In this document: piece after piece, positions 23,654 through 33,131 of the stretch
Numbering within the stretch: position 1 is the stretch's first letter
How the letters are laid out: each line of letters starts with the position of its first letter
NCBI RefSeq assembly: GCF_009689985.1
Contig: NZ_QBAW01000008.1
Coordinates: forward strand, 1 to 52,284
DNA length: 52,284 bases
Reading direction: 5' to 3'
Source of the DNA: Helicobacter pylori
GTDB lineage: Bacteria > Campylobacterota > Campylobacteria > Campylobacterales > Helicobacteraceae
The notes under the pieces: generated by a model
The model's input: the letters and a program-made list of their open reading frames with translations, nothing else
Databases searched by the model: none
Told to the model about the DNA's origin: nothing
Translations under genes and position numbers: made by a program

Positions 23654-24976
23654 TTAACGCAATTTTTTAACCGCTTTTTTCAAGCTGTCTAGCAAATAAT
23701 CAATATCATTTATAGAATGCGTGAAGTGCAAGCTCACTCTAAGCCATCCGGGTTTGGTGTTAAAATCGCTTGACTTTTGAGCGTTAAGATTCAATAAATC
23801 ATGCCCATAAGGCCCCGCGCAAGAGCAACCTGCCCGGGTTTCAATAGCGTATTCATAGCTTAAAACCCTCGCTAAATCATAGGGCGAAATCCCTCCAATA
23901 TTAAAAGCCACTACCCCCACACGACTCGCTGTTAAATTCCCATAGATATTAATAGCGGGCAAGTCTTTTAAGCCATGCATGAGCACTCTTAAAAGGTTGT
24001 TTTCTTTCTTGTGGATAAAATCCAAACCGCATTCATCTCTTAATTGATACGCTAGAGCGCTCCTGTAAAATTGCAACAATCCTGGCGTGCCAAACTCCTC
24101 CCTCAAAGGCAATTCATCAATAAATTCATGCCGTGTGCAATTAGCGTATTTAATCACGCCCCCTGCACTAAAACTCGGGGCGATTTGCGTGTCAATCAAA
24201 TCTTTAGAAATGCCTAAAAGACCGCACCCTCCAATGCCCCCTAAAAGCTTATGAGGCGCATAAAAACCGGTTTGGTATTTGCAATCTTTAGGGTTAGCAT
24301 GCGCGCTAAAATTCGCTAAATCCAAAGCCAAAGCGGCCTTATATTTCTCACACAATGATGAAACTTCTTTTAAAGGCGTAAGCAGTCCGGTTACATTAGA
24401 AGCCGCGCTCATAGAAACCAAGCTGTTAGGGGATTTTTTTAAAATTTGCTCTAAAATTTCTAAATCCAATAAGCCATGTTTATTTAAAGGGATACGCACC
24501 ACTTCACACAAGCCTTCACGCCAGCTAATTTCATTAGAATGATGCTCATAAGGCCCTACAATCACACGCTTTAAAGCCATATCTTTCAAATACGGCTCTA
24601 AATTTTTCTTCGTTTTTGAAGGGATACACACCCCTAAAATTTCTTGAAATTTCTTAATCGCTGAGCTCGCCCCATACCCCGCGCTCAAGACGCAATGATC
24701 ATCGCTCAAATTTAAAGAGCACTTTAACTTTTCTTGGCACTCTTTTAAAAGCATGCCCATTAAAATCGCATGTTTAGAAGCCACAGAATGAGCGTTCGCG
24801 TAATAAGGCAGTAAAGATTTCACGCGCTTTTCCACTAAAGCGCTCGCTAAACCCGAAGCCCCCCAGTCAAAATAAGACACCCCTTTTTTTAAAATAATGC
24901 TAGATCTAACCTGCTCTAAAGGGCTCTCATTAGGATTGAGTAAGGGGGCAAAACTCCTATTTAAAAACGCTTGCAC
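23654..24976 (-). CDS. class V aminotransferase / cysteine desulfurase-like (HP0405-like)
   Basis: This 440-residue PLP enzyme resembles SufS/CsdA/NifS. The PLP Lys is in APHKLLGGIGGCGLLG (about K243). NVTGLLTPLKEV and ALDLANFSAHA match the cofactor-binding segments, and a Cys pair in AGCSCAGPYG (about 384-386) is placed like the catalytic Cys loop. H. pylori has another NifS dedicated to Fe-S assembly elsewhere, so this is probably a second desulfurase-like enzyme of unknown substrate. It follows the HIT gene by 18 bp. Confidence 0.85.
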   Translation of the reverse strand: MQAFLNRSFAPLLNPNESPLEQVRSSIILKKGVSYFDWGASGLASALVEKRVKSLLPYYANAHSVASKHAILMGMLLKECQEKLKCSLNLSDDHCVLSAGYGASSAIKKFQEILGVCIPSKTKKNLEPYLKDMALKRVIVGPYEHHSNEISWREGLCEVVRIPLNKHGLLDLEILEQILKKSPNSLVSMSAASNVTGLLTPLKEVSSLCEKYKAALALDLANFSAHANPKDCKYQTGFYAPHKLLGGIGGCGLLGISKDLIDTQIAPSFSAGGVIKYANCTRHEFIDELPLREEFGTPGLLQFYRSALAYQLRDECGLDFIHKKENNLLRVLMHGLKDLPAINIYGNLTASRVGVVAFNIGGISPYDLARVLSYEYAIETRAGCSCAGPYGHDLLNLNAQKSSDFNTKPGWLRVSLHFTHSINDIDYLLDSLKKAVKKLR

Positions 24977-24994
24977 AAAATACCACCAACGCTT

Positions 24995-25309
24995 TTAATG
25001 TTTATCCCCGCTTAAAATATGAAAATGCAAATGCATCACCTCTTGGCCTGCGTTTTTACCCACATTGGTTAAAAGCTTGTAGCCCTTTTCTTTGATGCCT
25101 AATTTTTCCACCACTTCAAAAATAAAACTTGTCATTTGCGCCATAAGCTCTGGGGTGATGCCATTAAAATCCTGAATGCTTTGTTTGGGGATCACTAACG
25201 CATGCACTTTAGCTTTAGGGTTAATGTCATAAAAGGATAAAAAACGCTCATTTTCTAAAATCTTAGAACAAGGGATTTCGCCTTGGATTATTTTTTCAAA
25301 CACATTCAT
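24995..25309 (-). CDS. HIT-family nucleotide hydrolase (HP0404-like)
   Basis: This 104-residue protein has the histidine-triad signature HLHFHIL near the C-terminus and the N-terminal FEKIIQGEIPCSKILEN of the HINT/PKCI branch, which hydrolyses nucleoside phosphoramidates. It is the first gene of a minus-strand group with the NifS-like gene, the DUF3972-type gene and bisC, and is divergent from pheS. Confidence 0.92.
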   Translation of the reverse strand: MNVFEKIIQGEIPCSKILENERFLSFYDINPKAKVHALVIPKQSIQDFNGITPELMAQMTSFIFEVVEKLGIKEKGYKLLTNVGKNAGQEVMHLHFHILSGDKH

Positions 25310-25370
25310 GCTTTTTTGCTCCCTTTTAAGGTTTTTCTTTTATTAAAGTTGTATTATAGCTTTTTAAAAA

Positions 25371-25376
25371 TAAAAT
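25371..25376 (+). promoter_or_regulatory. candidate -10 box of pheS operon
   Basis: TAAAAT lies just before the pheS ribosome site; TATTAT at 25352-25357 is an alternative that would leave a longer leader. I cannot choose between them. Confidence 0.3.
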
Positions 25377-25389
25377 ATAAGGATCGTTA

Positions 25390-26376
25390 TTGCACACCTT
25401 AATAGAGCGATTAGAAAAGGTTACTAATAGCAAAGAGTTAGAAGAAGTGCGCTTGAGTGCTTTGGGTAAAAAAGGGGTTTTTGCGGATAAATTCAACCAG
25501 CTCAAAAATCTCAACGGCGAAGAAAAAAACGCCTTTGCTAAAGAAATCCACCATTATAAACAAGCGTTTGAAAAGGCCTTTGAGTTGAAAAAAAAGGCGA
25601 TTTTAGAGCTTGAATTAGAAGAACGCTTGAAAAAAGAAAAAATTGATGTGAGTTTGTTTAACGCTATTAAAACAAGCTCTTCTCACCCTTTAAATCACAC
25701 TAAAAATAAAATCATTGAATTTTTTACCCCATTAGGATACAAGCTTGAAATCGGCTCTTTGGTGGAAGATGATTTCCATAATTTCAGCGCTTTAAACTTG
25801 CCCCCCTACCATCCTGCAAGGGACATGCAAGACACTTTTTATTTTAAAGATCACAAGCTTTTAAGGACCCACACTTCGCCCGTTCAAATCCACACCATGC
25901 AAGAACAAACCCCACCCATTAAGATGATTTGTTTAGGCGAAACCTTTAGGCGCGATTATGATTTGACCCACACGCCCATGTTCCATCAAATTGAAGGGCT
26001 TGTCGTGGATCAAAAAGGGAATATCCGTTTCACGCACTTAAAGGGCGTGATCGAAGACTTTTTGCATTATTTCTTTGGCGGCGTGAAATTAAGGTGGCGT
26101 TCTAGCTTTTTCCCTTTCACAGAGCCAAGCGCTGAAGTGGATATTAGCTGCGTGTTTTGCAAGCAAGAAGGCTGTAGGGTTTGCTCGCACACAGGCTGGT
26201 TGGAAGTGTTGGGCTGTGGCATGGTCAATAATGCGGTGTTTGAAGCCATAGGGTATGAGAGCGTGAGCGGGTTTGCTTTTGGCATGGGGATTGAAAGATT
26301 GGCCATGCTGACTTGTCAAATCAATGATTTACGCAGTTTTTTTGAAACTGATTTAAGAGTGTTGGAGAGCTTTTAA
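25390..26376 (+). CDS. pheS: phenylalanyl-tRNA synthetase alpha subunit (HP0403-like)
   Basis: This class II synthetase catalytic subunit (328 residues) works as an alpha2-beta2 enzyme with PheT. An N-terminal coiled coil (about 1-80) binds tRNA. The catalytic core shows [30 protein letters not shown] (motif 2) and [14 protein letters not shown] (motif 3). The start is TTG at 25390, supported by AAGGA at 25379-25383. The stop overlaps the pheT ATG by one base. Confidence 0.95.
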   Translation: MHTLIERLEKVTNSKELEEVRLSALGKKGVFADKFNQLKNLNGEEKNAFAKEIHHYKQAFEKAFELKKKAILELELEERLKKEKIDVSLFNAIKTSSSHPLNHTKNKIIEFFTPLGYKLEIGSLVEDDFHNFSALNLPPYHPARDMQDTFYFKDHKLLRTHTSPVQIHTMQEQTPPIKMICLGETFRRDYDLTHTPMFHQIEGLVVDQKGNIRFTHLKGVIEDFLHYFFGGVKLRWRSSFFPFTEPSAEVDISCVFCKQEGCRVCSHTGWLEVLGCGMVNNAVFEAIGYESVSGFAFGMGIERLAMLTCQINDLRSFFETDLRVLESF

Positions 26377-28670
26377 TGAAACTGAGCGTCAATGATTTGA
26401 ATGTTTTTGTCAATACGCCTAAAGATATAGCCAAACTCTGTGAGGATTTGAGCTGCTTAGGTTTAGAAGTGGAAAGCTGTATCCCTTGTATCGCTCCTAA
26501 AAATGTGGTTGTGGGTAAGGTTTTAGAAAAAGCCCCCCACAAAAACGCCGAAAAACTCAGCGTGTGTCAAGTGGATGTGGGTAAAGAAGTGTTGCCAATC
26601 GTGTGTGGGGCTAAAAATGTCGCGCCAAACCAATTTGCGCCAGTCGCTTTAAACGGGGCGTTAATCGGCTCAACCACAATCGCTAAAACGGAGCTTAGGG
26701 GGGTTGAAAGCCATGGCATGATTTGCTCTAGTGCTGAATTAGGCTTCCCTAAAATCAATGATGGCATCTTGGAATTAGATGAGAGCGTTGGGGAGTTGGT
26801 TTTGGGGAAAGAATTAAACGAATACGCCCCTTTCAACACGCATGTTTTAGAAATTTCATTGACCCCCAATCGTGGGGATTGCTTGAGCGTTTTAGGTATT
26901 GCTAGAGAAATTAGCGCCTTTTATCACACGCCCCTAAAACCCATTAAGGCTTTAAATTTTACACCCAAAAGCGATTTGATCACGCTTAGCGTGGGTAAAA
27001 ATATTGAATCGCATCTGGCTTATTATTTGATTTGCAACCATTCTTTAAAAACCCCTTTAAATATCAAACTTTCGCTCGCTCACAATAATGCCTTAAGCGA
27101 AAACGACCTAAACAATTTCATAGAATTTAGCGCACATTTTAGTGGGGTAATAATGAACGCTTATAGCCTGAATAAAACCCCTATGGATTTGAGCGTGAAA
27201 AACGATGAAAATAATCTTGAAAGCGTTTATATCAACCATCAAAAACGCTCCACGATCGCTATCAAGCATCAAGATCAAAAAGATTTGAGCGAGTGTTTGC
27301 TTTTAGAGGCGAGTTATATTGATCCGATTAGCCTGTCTTTAAAATTACACGCTCTAAAAGATAAAACGCTTCAAAAAGACAACGCCCTTATTTATAGGAG
27401 CGCTAGGGGGAGTAACCCTAATCTATCAGACGGCTTGAATTTTTTAAGCGCTCATTTGAAAGCCACGATTTTAGAAAGCATACAAACTGAGTATTCTTTA
27501 AAGGATCGTGCCCTTACATTCCAACTTGAAGACATTACCGAAATTTTGGGGCTTGCTGTAGAGAAAGAAAAAATTCAAAGCATTTTAAAAAATTTAGGCT
27601 TTAAAGTCAGCGTAAAAGAGCCAAACTCAAAACCCCAAATTTTAGAGGTTATTGCACCAAATTTCAGGCATGACATTAAAACGATCCAAGATATTGCTGA
27701 AGAAATTTTGCGCTTTGTAGGGATTGATAATCTAGCCTCAAAGCCCCTTAATTGTGTTAGTAGCAAAAATTCAAACCCCCATTATGACACGCACCGCTTT
27801 TTTGAAAACCTTAAACACAAGGCTCTCGCTTGCGGTTTTAAAGAAGTCATTCATTACGTGTTTTATTCTAAAGAAAAACAGCAAAAACTAGGCTTTGAAG
27901 TTTTAGAAGATCTCCTAGAATTACAAAACCCTATCACAACGGAGTTAAACACCCTGAGAACGAGCCTTGTTTGCGGGCTTTTAGACGCTAGTTTAAGGAA
28001 TAAAAATTTAGGGTTTAAAAGCATCGCCCTTTATGAAAAAGGGAGCGTGTATAACGCTAAAAGAGAAGAGATCCAAAAACTAGGCTTTTTAGTAAGCGGC
28101 TTACAAAAAAAAGAAAGCTACCCTGACGCTAAGGGCAAGGCTTGGGATTTTTATTCTTTCGCTGAATGCGTTTCAAAAGTTATAGGGGATTTTAGCCTGG
28201 AAAAACTAACCGCTCAAACCCCCATTAACCACCCCTACCAGAGCGCTAAAATCATTCAAAACAATGAAAACATAGGCGTAATCGCTAAAATCCACCCTAA
28301 AGTGATCCAGGAATTAGATTTGTTTGAAAGCTATTACGCTGAGATAGATGCTTCTAAACTCAAACGCCCCGCCATGCTATTAAAACCCTTTAGCATTTAC
28401 CCTAGCAGTGTGAGGGATTTGACTCTCATCATTGATGAAAACACCGCTTTTAGCAAGATTAAAAAAGCCCTAAAAGACGCTCAAATCCCTAATTTAAGCG
28501 AGATTCTACCCCTTGATATTTTTAAAGAAAGCGATAACACCATAGCCTTAAGCGTGCGTTGTGTGATCCATTCTTTAAAAAAAACCCTGAACGATGAAGA
28601 GGTCAATTCAGCCGTGCAAAAAGCGCTTGAAATTTTAGAAAAAGAATTTAACGCCCGCCTTAAAGGGTAA
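26376..28670 (+). CDS. pheT: phenylalanyl-tRNA synthetase beta subunit (HP0402-like)
   Basis: 764 residues. In order: an N-terminal EMAPII-like tRNA-binding domain (VVVGKVLEKAPHKNAEKLSV, CGAKNV), the B3/B4 editing region, the B5 domain, the catalytic-like core and the C-terminal FDX-ACB anticodon-binding domain (FSIYPSSVRDLTLIIDENTA). The catalytic-like core includes RHDIKTIQDIAEEILRFVG. An A8 run at about 28576 lies inside the gene without breaking it. It is translated with pheS by stop-start overlap. Confidence 0.95.
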   Translation: MKLSVNDLNVFVNTPKDIAKLCEDLSCLGLEVESCIPCIAPKNVVVGKVLEKAPHKNAEKLSVCQVDVGKEVLPIVCGAKNVAPNQFAPVALNGALIGSTTIAKTELRGVESHGMICSSAELGFPKINDGILELDESVGELVLGKELNEYAPFNTHVLEISLTPNRGDCLSVLGIAREISAFYHTPLKPIKALNFTPKSDLITLSVGKNIESHLAYYLICNHSLKTPLNIKLSLAHNNALSENDLNNFIEFSAHFSGVIMNAYSLNKTPMDLSVKNDENNLESVYINHQKRSTIAIKHQDQKDLSECLLLEASYIDPISLSLKLHALKDKTLQKDNALIYRSARGSNPNLSDGLNFLSAHLKATILESIQTEYSLKDRALTFQLEDITEILGLAVEKEKIQSILKNLGFKVSVKEPNSKPQILEVIAPNFRHDIKTIQDIAEEILRFVGIDNLASKPLNCVSSKNSNPHYDTHRFFENLKHKALACGFKEVIHYVFYSKEKQQKLGFEVLEDLLELQNPITTELNTLRTSLVCGLLDASLRNKNLGFKSIALYEKGSVYNAKREEIQKLGFLVSGLQKKESYPDAKGKAWDFYSFAECVSKVIGDFSLEKLTAQTPINHPYQSAKIIQNNENIGVIAKIHPKVIQELDLFESYYAEIDASKLKRPAMLLKPFSIYPSSVRDLTLIIDENTAFSKIKKALKDAQIPNLSEILPLDIFKESDNTIALSVRCVIHSLKKTLNDEEVNSAVQKALEILEKEFNARLKG

Positions 28671-28685
28671 TATAAAGGATAACAT

Positions 28686-29975
28686 GTGATAGAGCTTGAC
28701 ATTAACGCTAGCGATAAATCGCTCTCACACAGAGCCGTTATTTTTAGCCTACTCGCTCAAAAGCCTTGTTTCGTGCGGAATTTTTTAATGGGAGAAGATT
28801 GTTTAAGCTCTTTGGAAATCGCTCAAAATTTAGGGGCTAAAGTGGAAAATACCGCAAAAAATTCTTTTAAAATCACACCCCCAACGACTATAAAAGAGCC
28901 CAGTAAGATTTTAAATTGCAACAATTCTGGCACCAGTATGCGTTTATACAGTGGGCTTTTAAGCGCTCAAAAAGGCCTTTTTGTTTTAAGCGGGGACAAT
29001 TCCTTAAACGCACGCCCCATGAAAAGAATCATTGAGCCTTTGAAAGCTTTTGGAGCAAAAATTTTAGGGAGAGAGGATAACCATTTCGCCCCCTTAGTGA
29101 TCTTAGGGAGTCCTTTAAAAGCTTGCCATTATGAAAGCCCTATCGCTTCAGCTCAAGTCAAAAGCGCTTTTATTTTAAGCGCTTTGCAAGCTCAAGGCGC
29201 AAGCGCTTATAAAGAAAGCGAGCTTAGCCGTAACCACACAGAAATCATGCTTAAAAGTTTGGGAGCTAAGATTCACAATCAAGACGGCGTTTTAACAATT
29301 TCACCCCTAGAAAAACCCCTAGAAGCTTTTGATTTTACGATAGCTAATGATCCGTCTAGCGCGTTTTTTTTCGCCCTCGCTTGCGCGATTACACCAAAAA
29401 GCCGCCTTCTTTTAAAAAATGTCTTGCTCAACCCCACTCGCATAGAAGCTTTTGAAGTGTTAAAAAAAATGGGCGCTTCCATAGAGTATGCGATTCAATC
29501 CAAAGATTTAGAAATTATTGGCGATATTTACATAGAGCATGCCCCTTTAAAAGCGATCAGTATTGATCAAAATATCGCCAGTCTTATTGATGAAATCCCC
29601 GCTTTGAGTATCGCTATGCTTTTTGCAAAAGGCAAAAGCATGGTTAAAAACGCTAAAGATTTACGGGCTAAAGAAAGCGATAGGATTAAAGCGGTTGTTT
29701 CTAATTTCAAAGCTTTAGGGATTGAGTGCGAAGAGTTTGAAGACGGGTTTTATATAGAGGGATTAGAAGATATAAGCCCATTAAAACAGCATTTTTCTAG
29801 GATTAAACCCCCCCTTATCAAAAGCTTCAATGATCACAGGATTGCGATGAGTTTTGCTGTTTTAACTTTAGCGTTGCCTTTAGAAATTGATAATTTAGAA
29901 TGCGCAAACATTTCTTTCCCGCAATTCAAACACCTACTCAATCAATTCAAAAAAGGGAGTCTTAATGGAAATTAA
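28686..29975 (+). CDS. aroA: EPSP synthase (HP0401-like)
   Basis: 3-Phosphoshikimate 1-carboxyvinyltransferase of the shikimate pathway, 429 residues. Signatures are SDKSLSHRAVIFSLLA at the N-terminus, LNCNNSGTSMRLYSGLLSA, and DLRAKESDRIKAV near the C-terminus, with FNDHRIAMSFAVLTL. The start is GTG at 28686, 15 bp after pheT; an overlapping ATG at 28684 stops at once. The 3' end overlaps ispH by 11 bp. Confidence 0.95.
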   Translation: MIELDINASDKSLSHRAVIFSLLAQKPCFVRNFLMGEDCLSSLEIAQNLGAKVENTAKNSFKITPPTTIKEPSKILNCNNSGTSMRLYSGLLSAQKGLFVLSGDNSLNARPMKRIIEPLKAFGAKILGREDNHFAPLVILGSPLKACHYESPIASAQVKSAFILSALQAQGASAYKESELSRNHTEIMLKSLGAKIHNQDGVLTISPLEKPLEAFDFTIANDPSSAFFFALACAITPKSRLLLKNVLLNPTRIEAFEVLKKMGASIEYAIQSKDLEIIGDIYIEHAPLKAISIDQNIASLIDEIPALSIAMLFAKGKSMVKNAKDLRAKESDRIKAVVSNFKALGIECEEFEDGFYIEGLEDISPLKQHFSRIKPPLIKSFNDHRIAMSFAVLTLALPLEIDNLECANISFPQFKHLLNQFKKGSLNGN

Positions 29976-30789
29976 AATGGCTAAGGATTATGGTTTTTGT
30001 TTTGGCGTCAAAAGAGCGATACAAATCGCTGAAAAAAATCAAAACAGCTTGATTTTTGGCTCGCTCATTCATAACGCTAAAGAAATCAATCGTTTGGAAA
30101 AAAACTTCAATGTGAAAATTGAAGAAGATCCTAAAAAAATCCCTAAAAATAAAAGCGTGATCATAAGAACCCATGGCATTCCTAAGCAGGATTTAGAATA
30201 CTTGAAAAATAAGGGGGTCAAAATCACTGATGCGACTTGCCCGTATGTGATCAAGCCTCAACAGATTGTGGAATCCATGAGCAAAGAAGGGTATCAAATC
30301 GTGCTTTTTGGAGATATTAACCACCCTGAAGTCAAGGGCGTGATAAGCTATGCCACTAACCAAGCTCTAGTCATCAATTCGTTAGAAGAGTTGCAAGAAA
30401 AAAAGCTCCAACGAAAAGTGGCTTTAGTTTCTCAAACCACCAAACAGACCCCAAAACTCTTGCAAATCGCTTCCTATTTGGTGGAAAGATGCACTGAAGT
30501 GCGTATTTTTAACACGATTTGTAACGCAACTTCTTACAACCAAAAAGCCGCTTTGGATCTGAGTAAGGAAGTGGATATTATGATAGTCGTGGGCGGTAAA
30601 ACTTCTTCAAACACCAAACAGCTCTTAAGCATCGCCAAACAGCATTGTGAAGACAGCTACTTGGTAGAAGATGAAAACGAATTAGAGTTAGCGTGGTTTA
30701 AGGATAAAAAATTGTGCGGGATTACCGCTGGGGCTTCCACGCCGGATTGGATTATAGAAAATGTCAAGCAAAAAATCAGCACGATTTAA
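29965..30789 (+). CDS. ispH: HMBPP reductase (HP0400-like)
   Basis: 4-Hydroxy-3-methylbut-2-enyl diphosphate reductase (LytB), the last step of the MEP isoprenoid pathway; 274 residues. The three Fe-S Cys are in YGFCFGVKRAI, TDATCPYVIK and FNTICNATSYNQ. The active-site Glu is in GDINHPEVKG context, and ITAGASTPDWIIENV is the C-terminal signature. It overlaps the aroA end. Confidence 0.96.
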   Translation: MEIKMAKDYGFCFGVKRAIQIAEKNQNSLIFGSLIHNAKEINRLEKNFNVKIEEDPKKIPKNKSVIIRTHGIPKQDLEYLKNKGVKITDATCPYVIKPQQIVESMSKEGYQIVLFGDINHPEVKGVISYATNQALVINSLEELQEKKLQRKVALVSQTTKQTPKLLQIASYLVERCTEVRIFNTICNATSYNQKAALDLSKEVDIMIVVGGKTSSNTKQLLSIAKQHCEDSYLVEDENELELAWFKDKKLCGITAGASTPDWIIENVKQKISTI

Positions 30790-30862
30790 CACATTTTGAA
30801 AATTTTCTTTAAAAAAACCGCTAATTGTTAGTTTTTAAACGATTTTGTAAGCCAAAAAAGGA

Positions 30863-30868
30863 TACAAT
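30863..30868 (+). promoter_or_regulatory. -10 box of rpsA
   Basis: TACAAT about 40 bp upstream of the rpsA ATG, in the 121-bp gap after ispH; an AAGG ribosome site follows at 30901-30904. Confidence 0.45.
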
Positions 30869-30910
30869 ACCCCCTAAGGATTTTATATTTATTTTATAGT
30901 AAGGCAGTCA

Positions 30911-32569
30911 ATGAGCAAGATACCAGATGATCAGAACTTTAATGACGAGGAGGAAAACTTCGCAGAACTCTTAAAAAAAGAAGAAACCCTAGAAAAAGGC
31001 ACTATCAAAGAAGGGCTAATCGTTTCCATCAATGAGAATGATGGTTATGCCATGGTGAGCGTGGGCGGTAAGACAGAAGGCCGTTTGGCTTTGAGCGAGA
31101 TCACCGATGAAAAGGGGCAGTTGCTGTATCAAAAAAATGACCCCATTATCGTGCATGTGTCCGAAAAAGGTGAACACCCTAGCGTTTCCTACAAAAAGGC
31201 CATTTCCCAACAAAAGATTCAAGCCAAAATTGAAGAATTGGGCGAAAACTATGAAAACGCCATTATTGAAGGCAAGATTGTAGGCAAGAATAAAGGGGGT
31301 TATATCGTGGAGTCTCAAGGCGTGGAGTATTTTCTCTCCCGCTCGCACTCTTCTTTAAAGAATGACGCAAACCATATCGGCAAACGCATTAAAGCGTGCA
31401 TCATTCGTGTGGATAAGGAAAACCATTCTATCAATATTTCTCGCAAACGATTCTTTGAAGTCAATGACAAACGACAGCTTGAAGTTTCTAAAGAATTGTT
31501 AGAAGCTACAGAGCCGGTGTTAGGGGTTGTGCGCCAGATCACCCCTTTTGGTATTTTTGTAGAAGTTAAGGGAGTTGAGGGTTTAGTCCATTATTCTGAA
31601 ATCAGCCATAAAGGACCAGTAAACCCTGAAAAATACTACAAAGAGGGCGATGAAGTCTGTGTCAAAGCCATCGCTTATGATGAAGAAAAAAGACGCCTTT
31701 CACTCTCCATAAAAGCGACCATAGAAGACCCATGGGAAGAGATCCAAGACAAGCTAAAACCCGGATACGCCATTAAGGTGGTGGTGAGCAATATTGAAAA
31801 TTATGGGGCGTTTGTGGATATTGGTAATGATATTGAAGGCTTTTTGCATGTTTCTGAAATCTCTTGGGATAAAAATGTCAGCCACCCTAGCAAGTATTTG
31901 AGCGTGGGGCAAGAGATTGATGTGAAAATTATTGACATTGATCCAAAAAATCGCCGTTTAAGGGTTTCTTTAAAACAACTCACTAACAAGCCTTTTGATG
32001 TTTTTGAATCTAAACACCAAGTGGGGGATGTTTTAGAAGGCAAAGTAGCGACTTTAACGGATTTTGGGGCGTTTTTGAATCTGGGTGGGGTGGATGGTTT
32101 GCTCCACAATCACGACGCTTTTTGGGATAAAGATAAAAAATGCAAAGACCACTATAAAATTGGCGATGTGATCAAAGTAAAAATCCTTAAAATCAACAAA
32201 AAAGATAAAAAGATTTCTTTGAGCGCGAAACACCTAGTTACTTCCCCTACAGAAGAATTCGCTCAAAAACATAAAACAGACAGCGTGATTCAAGGCAAAG
32301 TAGTGAGTATTAAGGATTTTGGCGTCTTCATTAACGCTGATGGCATTGATGTGCTGATTAAAAATGAAGATTTGAGCCCCTTGAAAAAAGATGAAATCAA
32401 AATAGGGCAAGAAATCACATGCGTGGTGGTTGCGATTGAAAAATCTAACAACAAGGTGCGTGCTTCTGTGCATAGGTTAGAACGCAAAAAAGAAAAAGAA
32501 GAATTGCAAGCTTTTAACACGAGCGATGATAAAATGACTTTAGGGGATATTCTTAAAGAAAAACTCTAA
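30911..32569 (+). CDS. rpsA: 30S ribosomal protein S1 (HP0399-like)
   Basis: This 552-residue protein is made of consecutive S1/OB-fold repeats. The best ones begin at GVVRQITPFGIFVEVKGVEG, VVVSNIENYGAFVDIGNDIE, GKVATLTDFGAFLNLGGVDG and GKVVSIKDFGVFINADGIDV. The first two domains are more divergent, as expected for the ribosome-docking part. S1 unfolds mRNA leaders at initiation. It has its own promoter and is followed by HP0398-like and serA on the same strand. Confidence 0.95.
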   Translation: MSKIPDDQNFNDEEENFAELLKKEETLEKGTIKEGLIVSINENDGYAMVSVGGKTEGRLALSEITDEKGQLLYQKNDPIIVHVSEKGEHPSVSYKKAISQQKIQAKIEELGENYENAIIEGKIVGKNKGGYIVESQGVEYFLSRSHSSLKNDANHIGKRIKACIIRVDKENHSINISRKRFFEVNDKRQLEVSKELLEATEPVLGVVRQITPFGIFVEVKGVEGLVHYSEISHKGPVNPEKYYKEGDEVCVKAIAYDEEKRRLSLSIKATIEDPWEEIQDKLKPGYAIKVVVSNIENYGAFVDIGNDIEGFLHVSEISWDKNVSHPSKYLSVGQEIDVKIIDIDPKNRRLRVSLKQLTNKPFDVFESKHQVGDVLEGKVATLTDFGAFLNLGGVDGLLHNHDAFWDKDKKCKDHYKIGDVIKVKILKINKKDKKISLSAKHLVTSPTEEFAQKHKTDSVIQGKVVSIKDFGVFINADGIDVLIKNEDLSPLKKDEIKIGQEITCVVVAIEKSNNKVRASVHRLERKKEKEELQAFNTSDDKMTLGDILKEKL

Positions 32570-32597
32570 AGAGCGATTTTAAAAGCATGAGAATGGC

Positions 32598-33116
32598 ATG
32601 AGATTTAAGAGTGTTGTTGCTTTTATTTCCCTAGCTGTCGCTCTTGGCGTTTTAACCTACTTGTTTTTAAGCGTTAAAGAAGAAATGCCCGCTATTTCTC
32701 ATACCGATAAAAATCTCTCTCAAACAGATGCAAAAAGCCATGACATCAACCTAGAAGAAAATAGCCCTAATGAAGTCTCTCATAATGAAAAAGCCCCCCA
32801 TAACGAAGAAGATCGCAATAACGCTCTTTCTCAAAACCTTGATACGCAAGAAGTTATCAATTACCCTGTTATAGAGCATCATTTTGAAATCCCTTTTGAA
32901 GAAAAAAAAAGGGAGTATTCAAAGCTTATCATTAAGGATTTAAAGGACTATCAATGGTGGTGTTTAAAAGAAATCCTCAAAAAAGAACAAATTGATTACG
33001 CTTACGATAGCACCAAAAACCAACCCAACCTCATCATCTATTTAGATGAAAACAAAAAAGAACGCTTTTTAGCTGATTTAGACTATTATAAAATACGCTA
33101 TCATGCTGTTTTTTAA
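32598..33116 (+). CDS. membrane-anchored hypothetical protein (HP0398-like)
   Basis: This 172-residue protein has one N-terminal membrane helix (VVAFISLAVALGVLTYLFLS), then a low-complexity Asn/Glu/Ser/His linker (HNEKAPHNEEDRNNALSQN) and a compact C-terminal domain with WWCLKEILKKEQIDYAYDS. The topology suggests a periplasmic domain. I do not recognise it. It lies between rpsA (28 bp) and serA (15 bp), so it is probably co-transcribed. Confidence 0.72.
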   Translation: MRFKSVVAFISLAVALGVLTYLFLSVKEEMPAISHTDKNLSQTDAKSHDINLEENSPNEVSHNEKAPHNEEDRNNALSQNLDTQEVINYPVIEHHFEIPFEEKKREYSKLIIKDLKDYQWWCLKEILKKEQIDYAYDSTKNQPNLIIYLDENKKERFLADLDYYKIRYHAVF

Positions 33117-33131
33117 ATTCAAAGGATAAAA